Shown here one piece after another: positions 19,011 through 33,500 of a stretch of 64,000 nt of DNA (the stretch's first letter is position 1; every line of letters begins with the position of its first letter). The position numbers were made by a program, and so were the translations under genes. Origin of the DNA: Anarhynchus alexandrinus (taxonomy: Eukaryota; Chordata; Aves; Charadriiformes; Charadriidae); the NCBI GenBank assembly GCA_008711295.1, contig VUYV01000213.1, positions 532,187-596,186 of the forward strand. Direction: 5' to 3'. Under the pieces are notes generated by a model, which saw only the letters and a list, made by a program, of their open reading frames with translations, did no database searches and had not been told where the DNA came from.

Positions 19011-19320
19011 TTTGAAGACTGAACATTTCAGTACAAGAGGGGATTTAAACTGAATGACCAAACCCATGTTCACACATGTGGTAAACTTTTATCTTTCAAA
19101 AGTCAACTTGATTTTTTTTTTTAAACTTTTGAAGTATGTTTTACGTGTTGGTGACATGCCACTTATTTTAAATTAATGTAAATGTTGGTATGTAAACAGC
19201 TTGTAATATTGCTGGCTTTTGACTGCTTAATCTAATAGATTCTTCTTTGTATTTTTTCCTTTTTTTTAAAATTGCAATGTGCCTAAAGGTTTACTTTTTA
19301 AATAAACACTTAAATTCCAG
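19011..19320 (+). promoter_or_regulatory. CTSL: CTSL 3' UTR and poly(A) signal
   Basis: About 310 bases of AT-rich 3' UTR follow the stop. A canonical AATAAA sits at 19301-19306, cleavage is expected near 19,320, and GT/T-rich sequence follows directly (GTGTGT, then T-rich to about 19,360), as expected for a downstream element. Confidence 0.85.
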
Positions 19321-22300
19321 TGTGTACAGATGACTTGGCTTTTTGGTCTTTGTTTTTTCCACTTGGGACTTTCATTAAATGAGCATGGTAAATCACTATC
19401 TGAAGCTTATATGCATGCCTCTTCTCATCAGTTACTAAGATGCAAGCCTATCTGGGAATGGCTAAGAGCTGTTATAAAATGGACTGTAGTATTTGTGAGA
19501 CAACTTAAAGACATTTTTCTACTTCTCACTTTATCAACTAAAGTAGAAGGGACTGAAAATCTGACCCTTATTCTTTGAAACCACTTACTGCTCAGAATGT
19601 GCCTGTAGGTGAATTTTGGCTGTCCCATGTCCCAGAGGCAATACCATCTGGTTCTTTGTACTTCTTAACAAAGATCTTGAGTTGTTTCATGTTCTGCGTT
19701 AGCTTTATATACTGTCAGTATTTTCTTATGGCACTTCAAAGTACCACACTTCTGTAGTTAGGGCAGCTGTCTCCTTCTGAGCATTATAGGAAATAGCTGG
19801 AACATCTAAAGCACCTGGGCTCTTCACAGTGAAAGCTTGTGTCCAGAGATATGTAGTACACCTGGTAGTCTAAGGGGAAAGAAGGGGTGGGAAGGAATGC
19901 TGTTACTATGGAAAGTGAAGTTGGGCCACTGTGTTAGTCCCTGGATACACAGTGGCTGACTGCACTGGGGTGACTTACCCTGTGCCCTGTACCTCCTCTT
20001 CTGAGGATTTTTCTCCTCTGCAGGCATCTGTGCTGCTGAAGCATCATTATTAGCTGTTATATGCTGTTGTTTAGATGTGTTTTGGGTACCAGTAGTTTCT
20101 GCAGAGGGGGATGAATTACCAAAACCAGCTGGGGGTGAACACTTGCCTTGTTTTTTTGGGTGCTGACTCACCCCCTCTTGCGTTTGGGCTGGAGGGGAAG
20201 GAGGCTAGTTCTGCAGCTTAACTAGCACCAGTTCAGAGTTTATGGACTAACAGTGTTTTATGTGCAGTACCATTCCTGAGTCTGATAGCCATGCACACAA
20301 GGGAACACTTGGACTACAAGTTTTGGAAGCTTGTAGCTAAAATAAGTCTTAAACTTGCATTTCATGAACACTTTTTGAAAGAAAAACACGATGAGGTATC
20401 TAGAATTATCAAAACTCCTGTTCAGTTGTGTGTCTGTCCACATGCTGCTTATAGGTGAATTCTTTCAACCTGAATCTTCCTACAAACTTTGGGATTTTTT
20501 TGGTTTGATTTTTTTTTTTTTTTTAAGGAAGATCCTCCCTCATCCTAGTGGCTATTTAACAAGCCACAGAGCAGAAATACCGGTTAGAATTTAGCTATTA
20601 AGCTGACTTGCTGACTTGCTAAGCCTGTTATGTAGAAAATCCCCACTGCTTGGCAGAAGCTGTGGGGGAAATGAATATGGAGCTCAACTGGTGATTTTCT
20701 AAAGGCTTACATTCAGAAAGAGCTGGCAATGGTCTTTACATTCAAAATGAGAGGCAAGATCAAAATGCTGCTAGGGAGGTGACTGCGTAAGCTCCGTAAG
20801 TGGTAGCCGCTTTTCATTCTTGCGGCCCCAGAACTGGGGGTGGACAGAGACCTGTCTCTAAACGCTTTTGAATCCTGAAAACTGACATTGCTGTGATCTT
20901 GGTAGCACTTAAAGCATTACTGGCTGTTCTGTATTGATTAGAACAAGAAGACTGTGAGAATATCCAGCACAGGGTGAGACCAGTGCAAAGCCTGCTAGGA
21001 CTCGAACTGCTGCAAATAAAATGGGCAGCAGGGAAAGGTGTTTGGTTACAAAGGCCAAGGTTAATAAAAGTTGCTGGAAAAACAAGATATTTTTATGAAC
21101 AGATGGGAAATGAAAAGGAAATAACTTTTCAAAGCATACACGCATAAATGGGAATGTAGCTCACAAAAGAGATATCAGCCTCTGACTTTTTTTTTTTTTA
21201 GAAATAAAATACGGTAATACAGTTATTTGTATGCATTGAAACTTGCTGACTGTTCTGGCTGAACATCCTCTCTTCTGAGTGGAATAATCAAGAAGGGGAC
21301 AGGGTAAGTCAGGTCATGCAGATAACTCAATATTTACACAGTTGTCTTAAGTAACAGCTTAACCCAGAATTGCCTTACGTGACTCTGTAAACATTAAAAT
21401 TTTGTATAAGTTGCAGTTAAGCACACTGGTAGAAATTTATAACCTGCTACATTTCAAGAATTACATTAAATCTGCTTTTGTGATTCCACTGCAGTGGCAC
21501 TATCTCCTGTAGAGCTGTTTCTTCTTTCATTTACTTTAGAAGTACTGTTATAAAGTAGCAAATGATTCCTGTTGTGGAAAGCGTCATCTCCAAAGTTGTT
21601 CCTTTCTGACGATGCAGCAAATGGACGTTGCGCGTGCACGCACAGAAAGCTCCTGAGTTGTTCCCAGAAAAGCTATGGGTAATTAAAGCTCTTGATGACT
21701 GTGTTCCGGTATTTTCTTCCAGGCTTTCTTTGTTTTTGTATTCCTGCTGATAGCTGAAGTTGCATTTATTACAAGATGTATTATTTTAAAGATACTAATG
21801 CACATGTATTATCAGTAAAACGTCCAATCTAGACTGCCCTGTTCAGGCCCTGTCTAAATTGCAGTTACTGTTGTTGTTGTTGTTATTGGGGTCTTATGCA
21901 TATCTAGGCATGTGATTTGGGCACTATGTTACACGCGTGGTAGATGACAGTTCTGTACAGTGATAAAGCTCTGCAGTCATTGCTTGCTTTCATCTTCATA
22001 GTGAAAATGAACTGTTTTATTTAAATTTGGGAAGAAAGAAGGTCTTGCATTTGGTTTCCATGTGCTGGTGCTTTTTAGATAGACTGTGCTTGTCCTAAAG
22101 GTCTCATAACAGTTTCTCCGATCAGCCTGGTGAATGACTGTATTTATCAGTAATTTGGTCATGGGTTTCTAAAGACAAGTACTCTTGAGGCAAGGAAAAC
22201 CATGAAAAGAAATGATTCCACTTACATATGAAGTGCTCTTCTTTGAACTACTACTGTCATGTAGGAAACTATTTCTTTTCCCTTTAAAAACATTTTCTCA

Positions 22301-25300
22301 TCCTATCTGTGACTGCTAAGTAGAATGGAATTTTGGATTTTTTTTAATGATGTGCGTTGTTTTTCATCTTTGCTAATGTTAAATCAATTTCCAAACATTA
22401 ACAGTGAAATAAATAAGCTTATTATCCCCCTACACAATTCATGCAGGAAAGTAATTTTCAAAACATTTTGAAGGACGACAGTGACAAAATATTTGTCATC
22501 TCACTCTGTTGAAACCTTACAGGGAAGCCAAACATGTGATGGGTTGTATCACTGAAGTTTTACTGCAGTGAATGATTAACTGATGATCTGCATAAGAGCA
22601 CTCAGCAAATACATCATTCTGAGACAACTGCAGGTATAGGAAAATGGGAATATCCACTTCAAAAAAAACAAGAAGACAAAAACTCTAGCTTCTGAACATC
22701 AGTTATGCAGTATTTGCTCTTCATCCCTTTGATGAAATAAAAAATCCTGCCATGTATCTCTTAAACTTAGTACCCATTAATCAGTTTTTGCGTATTAGAG
22801 ATTAACTGCAGTTTCTGGCTCTTAACCAAGAAATTGAGCATGCCCTGATGGCTGTGATAATGTAAGCTGATGCTTCTATTTTCTAGCTCTCTTTGCACTT
22901 TATTAAGGTATATGACAGATTGAGAGCCCATTTTTAATTGTAGTCTGCCCCAGTACCCTTCACTTTTTTTGTTCAGAAGTCATAGGAGGACATGCTAAGA
23001 CTTAACTAATATACTGTTTTGAAGAAAGAATTGTTAAAGATCAAATCGCTAATGGGGATGTTTTGTCTCATTCTGTAATCAGGGCTTTATTAAGTCATTA
23101 GAGAAATTTCAGGTAAGTGCAGGGGCCCCTAAAGCATTTGTAGGAAAGGATGTAAGCAGACACAAAATTTTGTTCAAAGATTCAATTAAAAAACCTGAAC
23201 CTAGATGGCATTCAATGAGGCTCCTCTGAAAACAGACAAGGAGCCCAACCTGAAACTTCAGTTTGGGGAGGAGGAGGGTTGGCCACATGGTGGAGACCTG
23301 ATCCATGGATTGATTAGTTTTGATATATTGGAGGCCTCAGAAGAAGCCACCTTTACTTGCGTTCAAAGGAAACGTGACTGTGCTTTATTTCTTTTTTTCA
23401 TGTGAAGTTGCATGAAGATTTCTTTTCTGGTGGTCTTAAAATTTGGTTTCTACAGCAGTTTTTGTTTCCATCATGCTAGTGTCACGCTAGGTCAGCTACT
23501 GCCAACATTTGTGAGTAAAGCGGCAAAGAAACCATGAAGACAGGCATGTATAAAATACATAGCTGGTTCTTTTTAAAATGCTTCTTTCTTGTTTTGTTCA
23601 CTTACAGTTCTCACCACCTCCAGGAGATCCAAAACCTACTTCTGAGTGAAACATAATAGCCTTTCCCAATAAAACGATGCTGGGAAACACGTGTTTTAGA
23701 AATACCAATGTGTGTTGTCAGGTGTCGTGCTGTGGTTCTGGTACCTGCTACCATACCTTCTGCAGTCCTTCTGGTTTGGGGAGAACTGGTCAAAGATGGA
23801 GCAAAGTCAGAGAGTGAGCTGTTCCCCTCTGCAGCCACCTTCAGAAGATGGTTGCAAGTAAGGCTGGCTTTGTGAAGGCCTCCAGGGAAAGACTCTGGTT
23901 GGGCTGAGATCTGAGCAAGGAGGAGATGATTTTCCAGCCTGCTGAGGGTTGTCCTTATGGTTAGTGACATCTGATCTTCTTTGGACATTCATCCAGAATT
24001 AACTTTGTGTTTCAAAGTTCTTCATCTGTGTTAATGTGTGTTCCTCCAGGGCAACAGTGGTTTAGATGTGCTCTCCTGAGGTGCCACCGAGGGCTCTCTC
24101 AAGCTATTACAGCTATTACTTTATGCATCTATTAGGGAAAATCGCAGTCTCAGGAATGATAATGGAAATATTCCAAGTTCTGGTTTTAATGATTAAGTTG
24201 ATTGATTTTTTTTTTTTACTTACTAGTGAAAGCTTCCTGCACAGCATGCATGCAATGACATAAAAATGTTAAAAATCAATGCTGGGATGTTAGATGCTCA
24301 AACCGGCTTAGGGTGTCTGGGAAGTTGTTGCTGAAACGGGATGTTGAGAACTCCTTGAGGCTGTAGCAGATGTCTTCGAACACACTTGCTTTTGCTTGAA
24401 ATCCAAGAGTCAAATGAAATAAAGGTGGCTTCAGAGCTGCAGAGTCGCAAGCGGTTTTTCCCACTTACAAAGGAAGTTTATCTCTAAATGTATCTCTGTA
24501 ATATATCAGTTTATGAGGCTGGTAACAAGCCGCGGAAAAAACCTAGATAGGGCTGCCCACAGAACTCTCTAAACGGTTCATTGCTGCGTGTGCAGGTGCC
24601 TGGTTTTGCTGGATGTGCACATGGCCAACCGCATACCACAATCTTTTACCATAATAGCAGAGCAATGCAAGGATTGTGAATGCAAGTTCTTCTCAATAGC
24701 CCTCTTAACATTCCTTCTGCTCAGCCATGTTTACTAATATTGCAGTTTGCGTTCTTCATTCAAGCATGAAGCACTGGCTGACAGCAGGGTTTTTTTTTGG
24801 AATGCGAAATATATACTGAAAACATCAGCTGTCATGCGAAATTGCATTGGCTTTTGGAGATTTATGATAATACCCTCCTGTAGTTGAAAGAAACTTCTTT
24901 CTGTGTTTATACAGAAAGGACAATGCCTTGTGCAAGCGTTAGGAATAAATACTGCTGCCATTCTGCTGTTAGTTGCACTTTACCGTGCCATTTTGTTAGG
25001 TGCTCTGCAAACCAAAAAAAAGCAAGAGAACCTCCCTCCCCACCGAGTTTTTAATCTAAACTGACACACGGCCGCGGAGTGGGAGAGGAAAGAGGCGGAA
25101 AGCAGTGAGGCTGCCTGCCAGGGGCCGTGCCGCTGATTAGCAGCTGTGCGTGTACATCTGAGGGAAAGCCAGCCCTCCTCCTTTGGCTTTGTTTTCTCCC
25201 AGTGTAGCTTCAACAGAGCTAAAAGGTAAACATCCCCAGTTCTTTTTCTTTTACTGGGTTTACAGTTCAGATCCACGTCCGTTTGCGTGGCCCTTTCCCT

Positions 25301-25459
25301 TCTCGTTTATCCTCCCTGCTTTCTTTCCATTCGAGCAGCCTCTTTTTTTCTCTTCCTGCGCTGGAGTAACAAATCACGCAGGGTTGTTAAAAAGAGGGAG
25401 AAAATTGCCCCCCGTGCGGGAACAAAACAGGAAACGAGAGAATCAAAAGGGCACAACAC

Positions 25460-25740
25460 AGATGGCGCGTCCCTCCCCTCGGTAAAGGAGCGCCCGGCAC
25501 GCTGGTCTCTCCGGGTTATGCTTTTACGCAGCCTGTGGTCACGGGGCCGGTGCTGCGGCGGAGGGGCGTGGGGGAGATGTTGACTTCGTTCCTTCCCCGG
25601 GCATGTGCTGACAGCGCATCTGCGCGTAATGCTGAAGCGATGAGACATTGCGAAGGGTCGTGCCCCAGGCTGGGATTAGGCTGGGTCTCGCACATTCAGC
25701 CCGAGAGCAGCTGACCGGGTGATCGAGCGGGTGTGTTGTC
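25460..25740. promoter_or_regulatory. Orphan CpG-rich cluster
   Basis: About 280 bases with dense CpG dinucleotides, flanked by ordinary AT-rich DNA. It sits 6 kb past the end of CTSL and 4 kb past the end of FBP2, so it is not the promoter of either. It could be the promoter of an unannotated non-coding transcript, an enhancer, or a GC-rich patch of no function. Confidence 0.3.
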
Positions 25741-28658
25741 TCCTCCGTGGAGGCATCTTTTCACAAGGAATAAAATACTCACGGGGTGATCTGCTCAGCA
25801 GCTGACAAGAACACTTAGACCAAGCTCCGTTTATCAATGTGTGAGCACGTAGCTGTCTGGGCCAACACCCTCCGTGAGCTGGCCCACCAAACTCCCTTCA
25901 TCCATCGCAGTGGCCAGAACTGCAAAAGCTGCTGCCAGAAACCTGCTTGGCTCCTGAGGAACAGGATGCTGCAAAACCACGATGCAAATCATTGCACCGG
26001 GTGAAAGCAATCTCCCCCCACACACACCCGCACCCCAGGGCAGACCTCAGTGGGAAAACCTATCTGTCACCTACCTCCACAAAGTATTAAAATCAGTTCG
26101 GTGGAATCAGACCACGTGCTTGGTTTGAGGTTTTTATTTTTCTGTTTTCTGAAACCACATCTGTATTTGCAGAAAGCTAGGAACAAAATCTGAAAGTGTT
26201 TTCGGTAGCAGTGCACAGCGTGTTGTCCATGGTGCCATGAAGCCTGAATGGTAGGGACCGTCTCCTCAAAACTTCTGGGGTTCCCTGCCTCTGGGTAACT
26301 GTTTATGTGCAGACCCTCTCTCTCTCTTTTCATTTTGTTCCCCACTTTACCCACATTTGGGCCTTGGTTACCTCTGGAAAATTGTTACTTTTATCTTTGC
26401 GGTCTTGCGGGAGTTAATGATTTTATCATTTTTCCTTTTATTAATCCTTCTCTTCTGTTCCATCCACCCTTTTCTCACAATAAGCCTAACTGATTAGTAT
26501 AATCTATGTAAATTAAGAGCTCTTTCTTTTTCCACATCTGTAATTAGTCTGAAGTATACTGCTTCCATTTTATAAATGAAGAAAAGTCTTGCCTGACTTT
26601 TCCAGAAATATCAGCTGCCTTTATTAAAAAAAAAAAACCAACAAAACTCCCACCTTTTTGTGGAAAACAGAATAAAGTACCAACTTGCGATGCAAATGCT
26701 CAAAGACACATTCGATCCAGTATTTCCGACAGCATCTCCATTGCAGCTGCCGTGCTTTTCTCGGGGAAGGGTGAGCTCCCGCTGCGGAGTGCCCGGGATG
26801 GGCTGCCGGCAGCACTGGGCTGGCAAGGCAGCAGGACGGGCAGGCTGGGCGCCGGCAGGCTGGTGGGAAGGCTGCCAGCCCCGGCCGGTTCTCTGATCCC
26901 CCATCTTGTGACTGCAGTCACAAGGCCAACTCTTTGCGGCTGGCGGTTCAGGCTAACTTGATTTCCAGTCAAAAGTAATGCGCGAACAACCGCTCGGCTT
27001 ATTAGAGACTGATGGGGTTTCTGCTGTTTTCTTGTGTTGTGGGATGCCACCAGGTTTAGGTAGTTTGCTTTTATTTTACTTCTGAGATAGGTGCAAAGGT
27101 GCCCTGAAATTGGAACTAAGAACTAGGTTTGTCAACAAGTCGGAAAACAGTGCTTTAAAAAAACTCATGTTTGTTATATACCTGGTACAATGCAACTAGT
27201 ATACTTCCCTTTCTGCATCCTCCCCCAAAAGTAATAGGAAATCAAGCTGACATTGGCTTTTGTGTCAAGAAACCATTAAATACTGATATAAAGGCAGATG
27301 CGTGAACTAATATTTAAACATGCCTGTTCATGCACTGGATGTTTTCACGCATTTTCATTTTTATGTCAAGTTGATGAGTATCTGAGGAGTAATATAAGGC
27401 ATAACGTTCTCCTGTAGGCAGAAGCCGAGCCAGAGCACCTTTGTTGTGAGCGCTGGTCCGTGCCAGCTTCCCTGCTCCTTCTGGAGGTGTTGATGGCAGC
27501 TCGTGGTACGTCCCCTTTCTCACCACTCCAACCACTAAATGCGGTCTCTGGATTCTTAAAAAAAAAATTTAAAAAATCCTACATCTCATTTTCTCAGCTG
27601 TTAGGCTGCCCTCAGGCAGCCTGGCAGCTGACCATGAAGGGAAGTTGTGGTGCAGTATCGCAATGGCTTCATAGGCGGTGACCCCCCCCACCACAGACAC
27701 CCTGTGGTTTGTGTCAGAGAGCTCTGGAGAAATGGTCTGAACTGGTATCGCACTGGGAAGGGAAACTTTAAACTCTGTCCTGAGGGTTTAAGGAGGACTC
27801 TGTAGAGCAGTCAGGTTGCAAGGTTGTGCTGGATGTAGCAGAAAACATACAAGTACTTGGGAAAGAAGTGTAGGTGCTGTAGGTCAAAGTGGGGCTCTGG
27901 CAGAGAAAACCCTCAGTTCACACTGAAGAAAGTTACTGCTTTCTTAATCTGCATTTGGGGTTTGCATGGGTTGTTTATACAGGGAAGATACTGATCTCTT
28001 TGCAGATACCAGCCACTCGGAGGCCCACAAGCCGTGGGCGCTATCATTTAAGCATCAACAGCCACCCAAACTGCAGTTGTTTGTCGGAACGGGGACCCAG
28101 CACTAGTTCCTCCACTAACAGGTGCTTCTGGTGCAAACTCAGGAAAAAAACCCACAATCATGGGAAGGTGAGCAGCTGGGATTATATGCAGATTTTGCTG
28201 TGAAACCATACTTAATGAAGGCAACTCGTGTGCTGTTATGCTGGCACTAGGGCACTGAACGACTGACACATTGCAGTATGCAGACATATACTTTAACTGC
28301 CAGCACAGAAACACAGATTGCAGTCACTGGAGTGTGTATACCCACCGCAACACAAACTTTCTTGCAGCATGTCCCTAAAAAGTGGTGGTTTTTAGAGGCC
28401 CTGTGGTTACACAGGGGAGTCCCAAGTCCCTCTTCCGGCTCTGTCCTTAATCGTCTCTCTTGGCCCTTGGGAAACAGGACCAGGTTACAAGTGATCTTTT
28501 GTCTGGTGTTGTTAGCTTACTAGACCAGCCTCGCATTGTGCTTGGTTTTAGGTTTCTAATTTTAAAAATGCAATAGAGTTTCTCAATGAATTGGTGACAT
28601 CAACAACTATTTGTGTTCTTTTGTGGAGATTGGGGGGGGGAGAGAAAGAGAGTGACCA

Positions 28659-28703
28659 GATACATATAAAATATATGTATAAACATATATATATATGCAC
28701 ACA
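28659..28703. repeat. TA-rich microsatellite
   Basis: Alternating TA/TG-rich sequence with an uninterrupted ATATATATAT core near 28,685-28,695, followed by CA-rich sequence. A simple repeat with no coding sense. Confidence 0.7.
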
Positions 28704-29735
28704 TACGCTGTGTGCATATTTTGTTAGCAGGAAAACTGATTTACTAGCTTTCACAGTTGGACTGCATTCTCCAGTGTAAAGCTGGCTATTACCTAAACCC
28801 TCTCAGTTTTTTGTGCTTCCTCTTCATTTCCCAGGATTTAAGTGTTGCTTGTGTTTTGCTGTTGATAGCAGAGATTCAGGAAGCACGTGATGAGGAACAG
28901 AATAAACAAGTACACACTGTACTTGCTGATCCTGGGCAGTTGTCAGTGTTACAGCTTTAAAGAGTGCCAGATAAAGACCTGCAGAAAGAGTGCTTTGATA
29001 CCTGAGGCAGTACTGAAACCACATCCACACCCCTGGGATAACAATACCTGAGGGTAAATACCTGTCCTGTATAATTTTCTGTCTGCCTTTATTCAGCCTG
29101 CCTCTTCTTTATGAATAATAGAACATAGCTGTAAGTTTAAAAATATCCGTTGGAGGTTCTTGGCAGGAGTATTTTTAACTCCTATCTATGTCCTCATGTA
29201 TTTCACAGAGTGTCCTTAATAAAGTGTACCAGCGTGGCTGGGGGCATGGAGCAGGGGCGAAAAGGAGCAGATGGGGCAGGGGTTGCTTACGGCAAGGTGG
29301 TTGCCAAGAGAAATGTCCGTATAATGAAACAGGACAGTTATAAAGGCATCAGGGTCTAACACTTAAGTGACCTAAATCCCAGTTTTCACACACTTATTAC
29401 TTAACATAATCACACATTTGTTTTAATTAATAATTTTTGCTCTCATCTGTCAATGAATACCTGCTAGTTTCAGAGCTGATTCCCAATCTCCTTAGGCAAT
29501 GTCAAGTCTGAGACGTGGCAGTAGGGCACCACCAGGACGGGTGTGCTGGACATGGCTAGGAACAGCAGTGTGGCCTGTGTGAAAGGGCAAGCTTCAATCT
29601 GAAATGAGAACCTTTCAAAGTAAAAGAAAATGGAGGTGTAACAGCGGCTTTGTGGCAATAGCTCATCTTCTGTTGCAGAGGGCAGTGGATAAACAGTGAG
29701 TATGCATGATTTGAGTGTCACATCCGTAGCAATAG

Positions 29736-30368
29736 TTTATTGTAATTTGTGCAGTTGAAAGTTACTTGTCTGTAAATAACACAAGGCATTTTCCTGTTCT
29801 TATGAGAACTGAAATATCCTGGCAATATTGCAGCCTTCTCATCTTTATTAATTGCCCAAGACATATATAATTTGGAGCTTAAAAACAATGTTTCAGACAG
29901 CATGAGACTTTTGTTCTTCTCAGGGCTGACAAGATAAAAAGCACCTGCAACAAAACCTCTGGCAGAAAATCCAGATAATGGCATTGTGAATGTTGATGTG
30001 AAAATCCTGTCTCAAACAATGCCAACCACGTAATGTCAGATGTAAAAATTCAGATCAAATGGGGTTACTGACACAGTCCTCTTCTTTTTGTTAATATTAT
30101 ATAAAGTAAGTTGGTTTTGTTTAATAATTAGGCCTCTGTCTCTACATTTGCACTATATAATTCAGAGTTAAAGGATTTTTACATTTGTCTGCATGTAGAA
30201 ATGAATTTTTTTTTTTTCCCATTAGCCATTCTCTCTATTTTTCTTGTTCTCGTAAAGTGTGATTTTCACTGACAGATTGGTGCTAATTGCAAGAAACCGC
30301 CATCTTGAAAGGTACAGGTTTTCCTGTAGACTGAAGACAGATGAGCAAGGTCTGACGTGGAAAAGCCC
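29736..30368 (-). promoter_or_regulatory. FBP2: Probable FBP2 3' UTR
   Basis: Sequence downstream of the FBP2 stop on the minus strand. AATAAA on that strand occurs at 29844-29849 and 29736-29741. Either could end the transcript, giving a 3' UTR of about 520-630 bases. Which one is used cannot be told from sequence alone. Confidence 0.4.
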
Positions 30369-30563
30369 TTAGCTGCTCTTCTGGTGTTTCTGTACACAAG
30401 CAAGGTATTCCTGCACGTCATCTGGAGAACCGAGGATAAGAGGGACTCTCTGGTGAATACTCTCAGGTTTCACATCCAACACCGCCTCAGTCCCCGTGGT
30501 CGCCATCCCTCCTGCCTGCTCGATGATGAAAGCCATAGGGTTGCACTCATAGAGAAGTCGGAG
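30369..30563 (-). CDS. FBP2: FBP2 exon 7
   Basis: Encodes residues 277-340 and TAA (30369-30371). It holds the FBPase signature LRLLYECNP with metal ligand E282, then [15 protein letters not shown] and the C-terminus. The acceptor is TTCTAG. Confidence 0.96.
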   Translation of the reverse strand, partial: LRLLYECNPMAFIIEQAGGMATTGTEAVLDVKPESIHQRVPLILGSPDDVQEYLACVQKHQKSS

Positions 30564-33500
30564 CTAGAAGGAAAGAAGGAATACATGATTGCCTTTGAGG
30601 GAAATTGCACGAAAGGACTTACCAGAGCCTAACCTTCGTTTTGTGATTTTGGAAAATTTTGGACCAAACATCAATTGACCTAAGTAGCAATGTCTGCCTA
30701 TCAGCCCCTCCTTCTCCCCCCTCCTCTTCTCACCTCCCTTCACACCTGCTGCTTCGAGGAAGAGTGTACTGACCCTGCATCCAAGCGTCACCACCATTGT
30801 TTCCAAGCTGATGTACTGATGTGCAGCATCAGTGAAGCTGTATTTTGTCAAAAATGTCAATAGTAGCTGTTGGGCCCACAGACATCAGCAAAACAGTTAA
30901 GCCAGATAAGTTAACAGTGACAGGAAAGAAAAGCCAAAATCTCTTCTCATGTACAGGCTTTATGTGTTACCTCAAAGCTTGGGGTAACTGCGTTGTGCTT
31001 GGTCAGGATATTTTGGAGTTTGAAACTTGATGCTCCCCGTTTCAAATTTCAGGATTTGATTGCAGCCTTCAGAAAAGTGAATAGGTATTAGTGGCCTGAA
31101 CTCATCCAGATAGTGACTCTGTTTTCAGAAGGAACTGCAGTAATTATTAAAAGCAAATTTTCCCTTTTTGTTTGGTTTGGAACAGGTATCTGTTCACATC
31201 TTTAAAAATGTTACCTGGGGTGCCTGTGTTCCAGTGGAATGCAAACTTATTTGGGACATATGCCAAAAGTTTCTGTGTTTAAAGGACATAGATGGTAGCT
31301 GGTATTTTCTAACAAACATTATTTCTGCAGGTTTAGTTGAATCTTTGACAGTCTATGAAGTGCTCACATATGATAATGTTAGTACATACTATGTTTAAAA
31401 GGCTTTTCATATGTGCAAAAGAGATAATGTTTTCAGGGGAAAAGGAGGTGTGACAGAATGCAACCATATATAGAGACCAAGAAATGGGTTGGACACAGGA
31501 CTTTTCTACCCAACATTCCTGTATCACGCTGTTTGTAATAAAACCATGATATATCACAAAATTAAATAGCACATTTTACCTTCATTCTTATCTTTGAAGC
31601 CCACTGAAGTACTACTTCTGGTACAAAGCCACATAGGACCAGCAACCTTTGTTGTTCTCCTTAGTGCGTGGCCAACTTTTGGAAGATCATGAGCCAGAAG
31701 ACAGCACTGTGGAGCTACATGTTGAGTTTCTTGTTGCTTAACTTTGACTACAAGGCTTAAGGAAAGCAGTTTTGCTATTGCACTCAGGGCTTTTCAGATG
31801 GGCTCTGTCTTTGGATAGGTTTAACATTTTTCACCTACTAGAGAGCTATAAGATTTAAGTTCATAAAAAATATTACTTAACATATCTGATTTGAAAAGAG
31901 GATCTGTTTGTTGACTGTTCTGCACTGATTATTTAGCATTTTTGTCTCATTCTTTCTTTAACTTAAAGAAGGAGCTCTATATGCTTGGGCCTACATGCAT
32001 GTAATTACATTTGCTCTAAAGCCTTTGGACCAATACCAGTGACATTTGCTTCCTCTCAGCTCTCTGTCCAAATGCATAGACTGTCTTTCAGGGGCGTGAT
32101 GATCAGGGCACCTGCCACAAAGGCATTACCTTTCCAACAAGAGGTTTATGTGAAAAGAATTTTATACACCTGCACTCTGAGAGGGAAAGAAGAAAAATTT
32201 TATTTGTAATGATAGTACAGTTTTGTTTCTTTCATTACTCTCTCTACTATGGCAATGCAAGTCAGATCAATCCAATAGTCAATGCAGGCTAGCTCACGCA
32301 GATATCTTGATTTCCATAAAATTATGTAAATATTTTGTACATTTGTTGCTTTGTCCCATTTCTCATATTTTCTCTTCAACGACAGTTTAACACAGAATTC
32401 AAAACAAAAAGTTTAATTTGAAAGGGACAGTCAGCAAACTCACTTTTCCCACACAGCAAATTCCTTTTTTTTCTCTTGCTGTGATACACAAACAGATCCA
32501 CACTGTTTAATGGGAAGAGGAGATGGGGATAGGGGGGTGGTGGGGGAGGGGTTTGTTGTTGTGTTGTTTTCTGTTTGTTTTTGTTTTTGTTTTTGTTTTT
32601 CTGGGAACCTGTGTCAGATATTTAAATCAAATTTGCCTGGACAAAAATGCAGACCTTTTCTGTTGTGTATTCTGAAGAGAGTTCTTTTCCTGTTCTCCTC
32701 ATTTCACAGACCACTCAGACCTCCTGTTATTATGATAAATACATGCTCACCAGGATGGAACCAGTACTCCTCTGTCCCTAAAGAACTGTAGGCATCTGGG
32801 TGTTCTGACACAAGTGTGGGAGACAGGGCAAGTAGTTTTATGAGGGCAAATTTCTGCACATATCAGCCAAGGACACAAAAACATTTGAGTAGAGGTTTTT
32901 AGGTATGGTATTGACCAGGAAAAAGAAGGTCTTAGAATCAGAACACCATGACCAATCATGCATTGAGGCAATCATTTCCTAAGCATGACCTGTAGGTTAC
33001 TTGTGGTCCGCAGATCAGCTGTATAGCCAGATCTCTTTTTAAACATATATGTTTAGAAGTTTGATAATAAAGGTATCCGGCACTGCATGAGAAAAGTTGA
33101 GGTTGACTACAGGCCATGGCCCAGCAGATTCACGGAGTCACTGCATTGCATTGCATTGCACAATGCTGTGTTTTGTCCAGGCGTCCAAATGGGAAATCAT
33201 CTTTTCCCAGAATACTGATCTCAGCACACATGAAACTCACCTTCCACTGACAGAGTCTTTCAGATCAGTTAGTGGAAGCCTGTGTTTGCAGGGCTGGCGA
33301 TAGTAAGATCAGTACCCTTTGGAAACAGTACGTAGGCATACTCGGATGTCTAACATTGGACAAAACCCTGTCTGGAGTTCAGCGTATCCCACCTGGACTC
33401 TAGATGCCAGTATAAAGTGCAGAGGTCTTCCTTAGGCCTGTGCTGTATCTGCCAGGCCTGCATAGGTGTCTCAGCGGGTTTCTGTGGTACTGAAATGTTT

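Larger units (their letters stand above)
19321..29735. other. Intergenic region between CTSL and FBP2
   Basis: No gene recognised over about 10.4 kb between two convergent genes. Visible structures are homopolymer T runs (near 20,510, 21,188 and 24,209), an A12 run near 26,625, the CpG-rich cluster at 25.5 kb, a second GC-rich patch at 26.74-26.95 kb, and a short TA microsatellite at 28.66 kb. Open frames overlap on both strands in the GC-rich parts and match nothing I know. Confidence 0.6.
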
